Assembly: GCA_041488375.1 (NCBI GenBank)
Contig: JBGPPD010000056.1
Coordinates: 1 to 14,662 of the forward strand
Reading direction: 5' to 3'
DNA from: JAABQT01 sp041488375
Lineage (GTDB): Bacteria; Pseudomonadota; Gammaproteobacteria; Burkholderiales; SG8-39
Length of the DNA: 14,662 bases
Below are positions 13,613 through 14,662 of the stretch, piece by piece; position 1 is the first letter of the stretch, and each line of letters begins with the position of its first letter. A program made the position numbers and the translations under genes. The notes below the pieces were generated by a model, which saw only the letters and a list, made by a program, of their open reading frames with translations, was not told where the DNA came from and searched no databases.

Positions 13613-14662
13613 ATGCCGGGACCCCTCGACGGCGTGCGCGTGCTGGACCTCACCACGGTGGTGATGGGTCCCTACGCCACGCAGATCCTCGCCGACTTCG
13701 GCGCCGACGTGGTCAAGGTCGAGCCGCCCGAGGGCGACATCATGCGCTACGCCTGGCCCTTCCGCTCCAAGGGCATGGGGCACATCTTCCTCAACGCCAA
13801 CCGCAACAAGCGCGGCATCGTGCTCGACTTGAAAAAGCCCGAGGCGCGCGAGGCCTGCCTCGCCCTCGCGAAGAAGGCCGACGTCCTCGTCTACAACATC
13901 CGCCCGCAGGCGATGGCGCGCCTGAGGCTCGGCTACGAGGAGGTGAGGGCGGTCAACCCGCGCATCCTCTACGTGGGCGCCTTCGGCTACAGCCAGCGCG
14001 GCCCTTACGCGGCGAAGGCCGCCTACGACGACCTGATCCAGGGCGCCGCGGGGCTGCCCTGGCTCTCGCGCGAGGCCGGCTCCGAGTCGCCGCGCTACAC
14101 CCCGGTGATCATCGCCGACCGCTCCGTGGGACTGCACGTGGCGAACGCGGTGAGCGCGGCGCTGTACGCGCGCGAGAAGACCGGCAAGGGCCAGCGCGTG
14201 GACGTGCCGATGTTCGAGAGCCTGCTGCAATCGGTGCTCGGCGAGCACATGGGCGGCTACACCTTCCTGCCGCAGCTCGGCGAAGGCGGCTACCGGCGCA
14301 TGCTCACCGAGTACCGCCGGCCCTACCAGACCAAGGACGGCTACGTCTGCGCGCTCATCTACAACGACAAGCACTGGAAGGCGTTCTTCGAGATGCTCGG
14401 GCGCCCGGACATGCTGCAGGATGAGCGCTTCGTCTCCGCCGAGGGGCGCAGCCGGAACTTCGACGCCGTGTACCGCTTCGTCGCCGAGGAGATGGCCAAG
14501 CGCACCACCGAGGAGTGGCTCGCGGCGCTGGAGGAGGCCGACATCCCGGTGCAGCGCATGAACAGCCTGGAGGACATCCTGCGCGACCCGCACCTCGCGG
14601 CCATCGGCTATTTCAGCCCCGTCGAGCACCCGAGCGAGGGCCAACTGCTTTCCATGAAGGTG
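13613..14662 (+). CDS. CaiB/BaiF-family (family III) CoA transferase, 3' end outside window
   Basis: The frame runs from ATG 13613 to the end of the window: 350 codons of a family usually about 390-410 residues long. Family III CoA transferases move CoA between organic acids as interlocked dimers. Landmarks are LDGVRVLDLTTVVMGPYATQ at the start, ADFGADVVKVEPPEGD, NRNKRGIVLDLKKPEARE, and the catalytic aspartate, Asp169, in VIIADRSVGLHV, the same number as in formyl-CoA transferase Frc. TGKGQRVDVPMFESLL follows, then EEWLAALEEADIPVQRMNSL and DPHLAAIGYF. Substrates cannot be assigned; members include carnitine, formate/oxalate, succinate and mesaconate enzymes. It begins eight bases after ptsI with only a weak ribosome binding site, so it may be read through from the PTS genes. 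Confidence 0.93.
   Translation, partial: MPGPLDGVRVLDLTTVVMGPYATQILADFGADVVKVEPPEGDIMRYAWPFRSKGMGHIFLNANRNKRGIVLDLKKPEAREACLALAKKADVLVYNIRPQAMARLRLGYEEVRAVNPRILYVGAFGYSQRGPYAAKAAYDDLIQGAAGLPWLSREAGSESPRYTPVIIADRSVGLHVANAVSAALYAREKTGKGQRVDVPMFESLLQSVLGEHMGGYTFLPQLGEGGYRRMLTEYRRPYQTKDGYVCALIYNDKHWKAFFEMLGRPDMLQDERFVSAEGRSRNFDAVYRFVAEEMAKRTTEEWLAALEEADIPVQRMNSLEDILRDPHLAAIGYFSPVEHPSEGQLLSMKV

Overview
The window is a high-GC, gene-dense piece of a chromosome, most likely from a betaproteobacterium of the Burkholderiales type. This is an inference from gene order: nadD-rsfS-rlmH-maf-rng on the left, and cytochrome c5, gshB, EIIA-Man/ptsH/ptsI on the right. Start codons are often GTG and neighbouring genes often overlap by a few bases. 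No rRNA, CRISPR array or transposase was seen.

Left block (1-3313, + strand): a housekeeping operon-like run made of the 3' end of nadD (NAD synthesis), rsfS (ribosome silencing), rlmH (23S rRNA pseudouridine methylation), a Maf nucleotide pyrophosphatase and rng (RNase G). rlmH is clearly shorter than usual, with a segment missing from its middle.

Second block (3325-5878, - strand): four genes read leftwards: a Tat-exported metallophosphoesterase, a small Tat-exported cupredoxin with a CuA-like Cys/Cys/His/Met motif, an ECF sigma factor and a membrane anti-sigma factor. Two junctions are 4-base ATGA overlaps and the third gap is 21 bases. A good ECF-type promoter (GGGAATAAA, then GTCT) lies just upstream, so the operon probably activates itself. 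It looks like a small envelope-sensing regulon with a metal or redox theme, and is the best candidate here for a poorly described system.

Third block (6137-8971, + strand): an amidase-signature hydrolase, then a low-GC insertion, then a METTL7-like methyltransferase. The insertion holds one unknown membrane-anchored protein bounded exactly by a perfect 14-base inverted repeat whose outer ends are GTTAGGC and GCCTAAC, the core-site consensus of integron attC sites. It resembles a lone integron gene cassette. A dense cluster of AT-rich dyads lies just upstream of it.

Fourth block (8990-9667, - strand): tRNA-Arg(CCG) with an encoded CCA, followed 16 bases later by an AhpD-like peroxidase-related gene, which suggests a shared transcript.

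Right block (9714-14662, + strand): membrane-anchored cytochrome c5, glutathione synthetase, the soluble phosphorelay EIIA-Man/HPr/EI (a regulatory PTS with no sugar permease in view), and the first 350 codons of a CaiB/BaiF-family CoA transferase that runs off the window. No gene-free stretch exceeds 300 bases.
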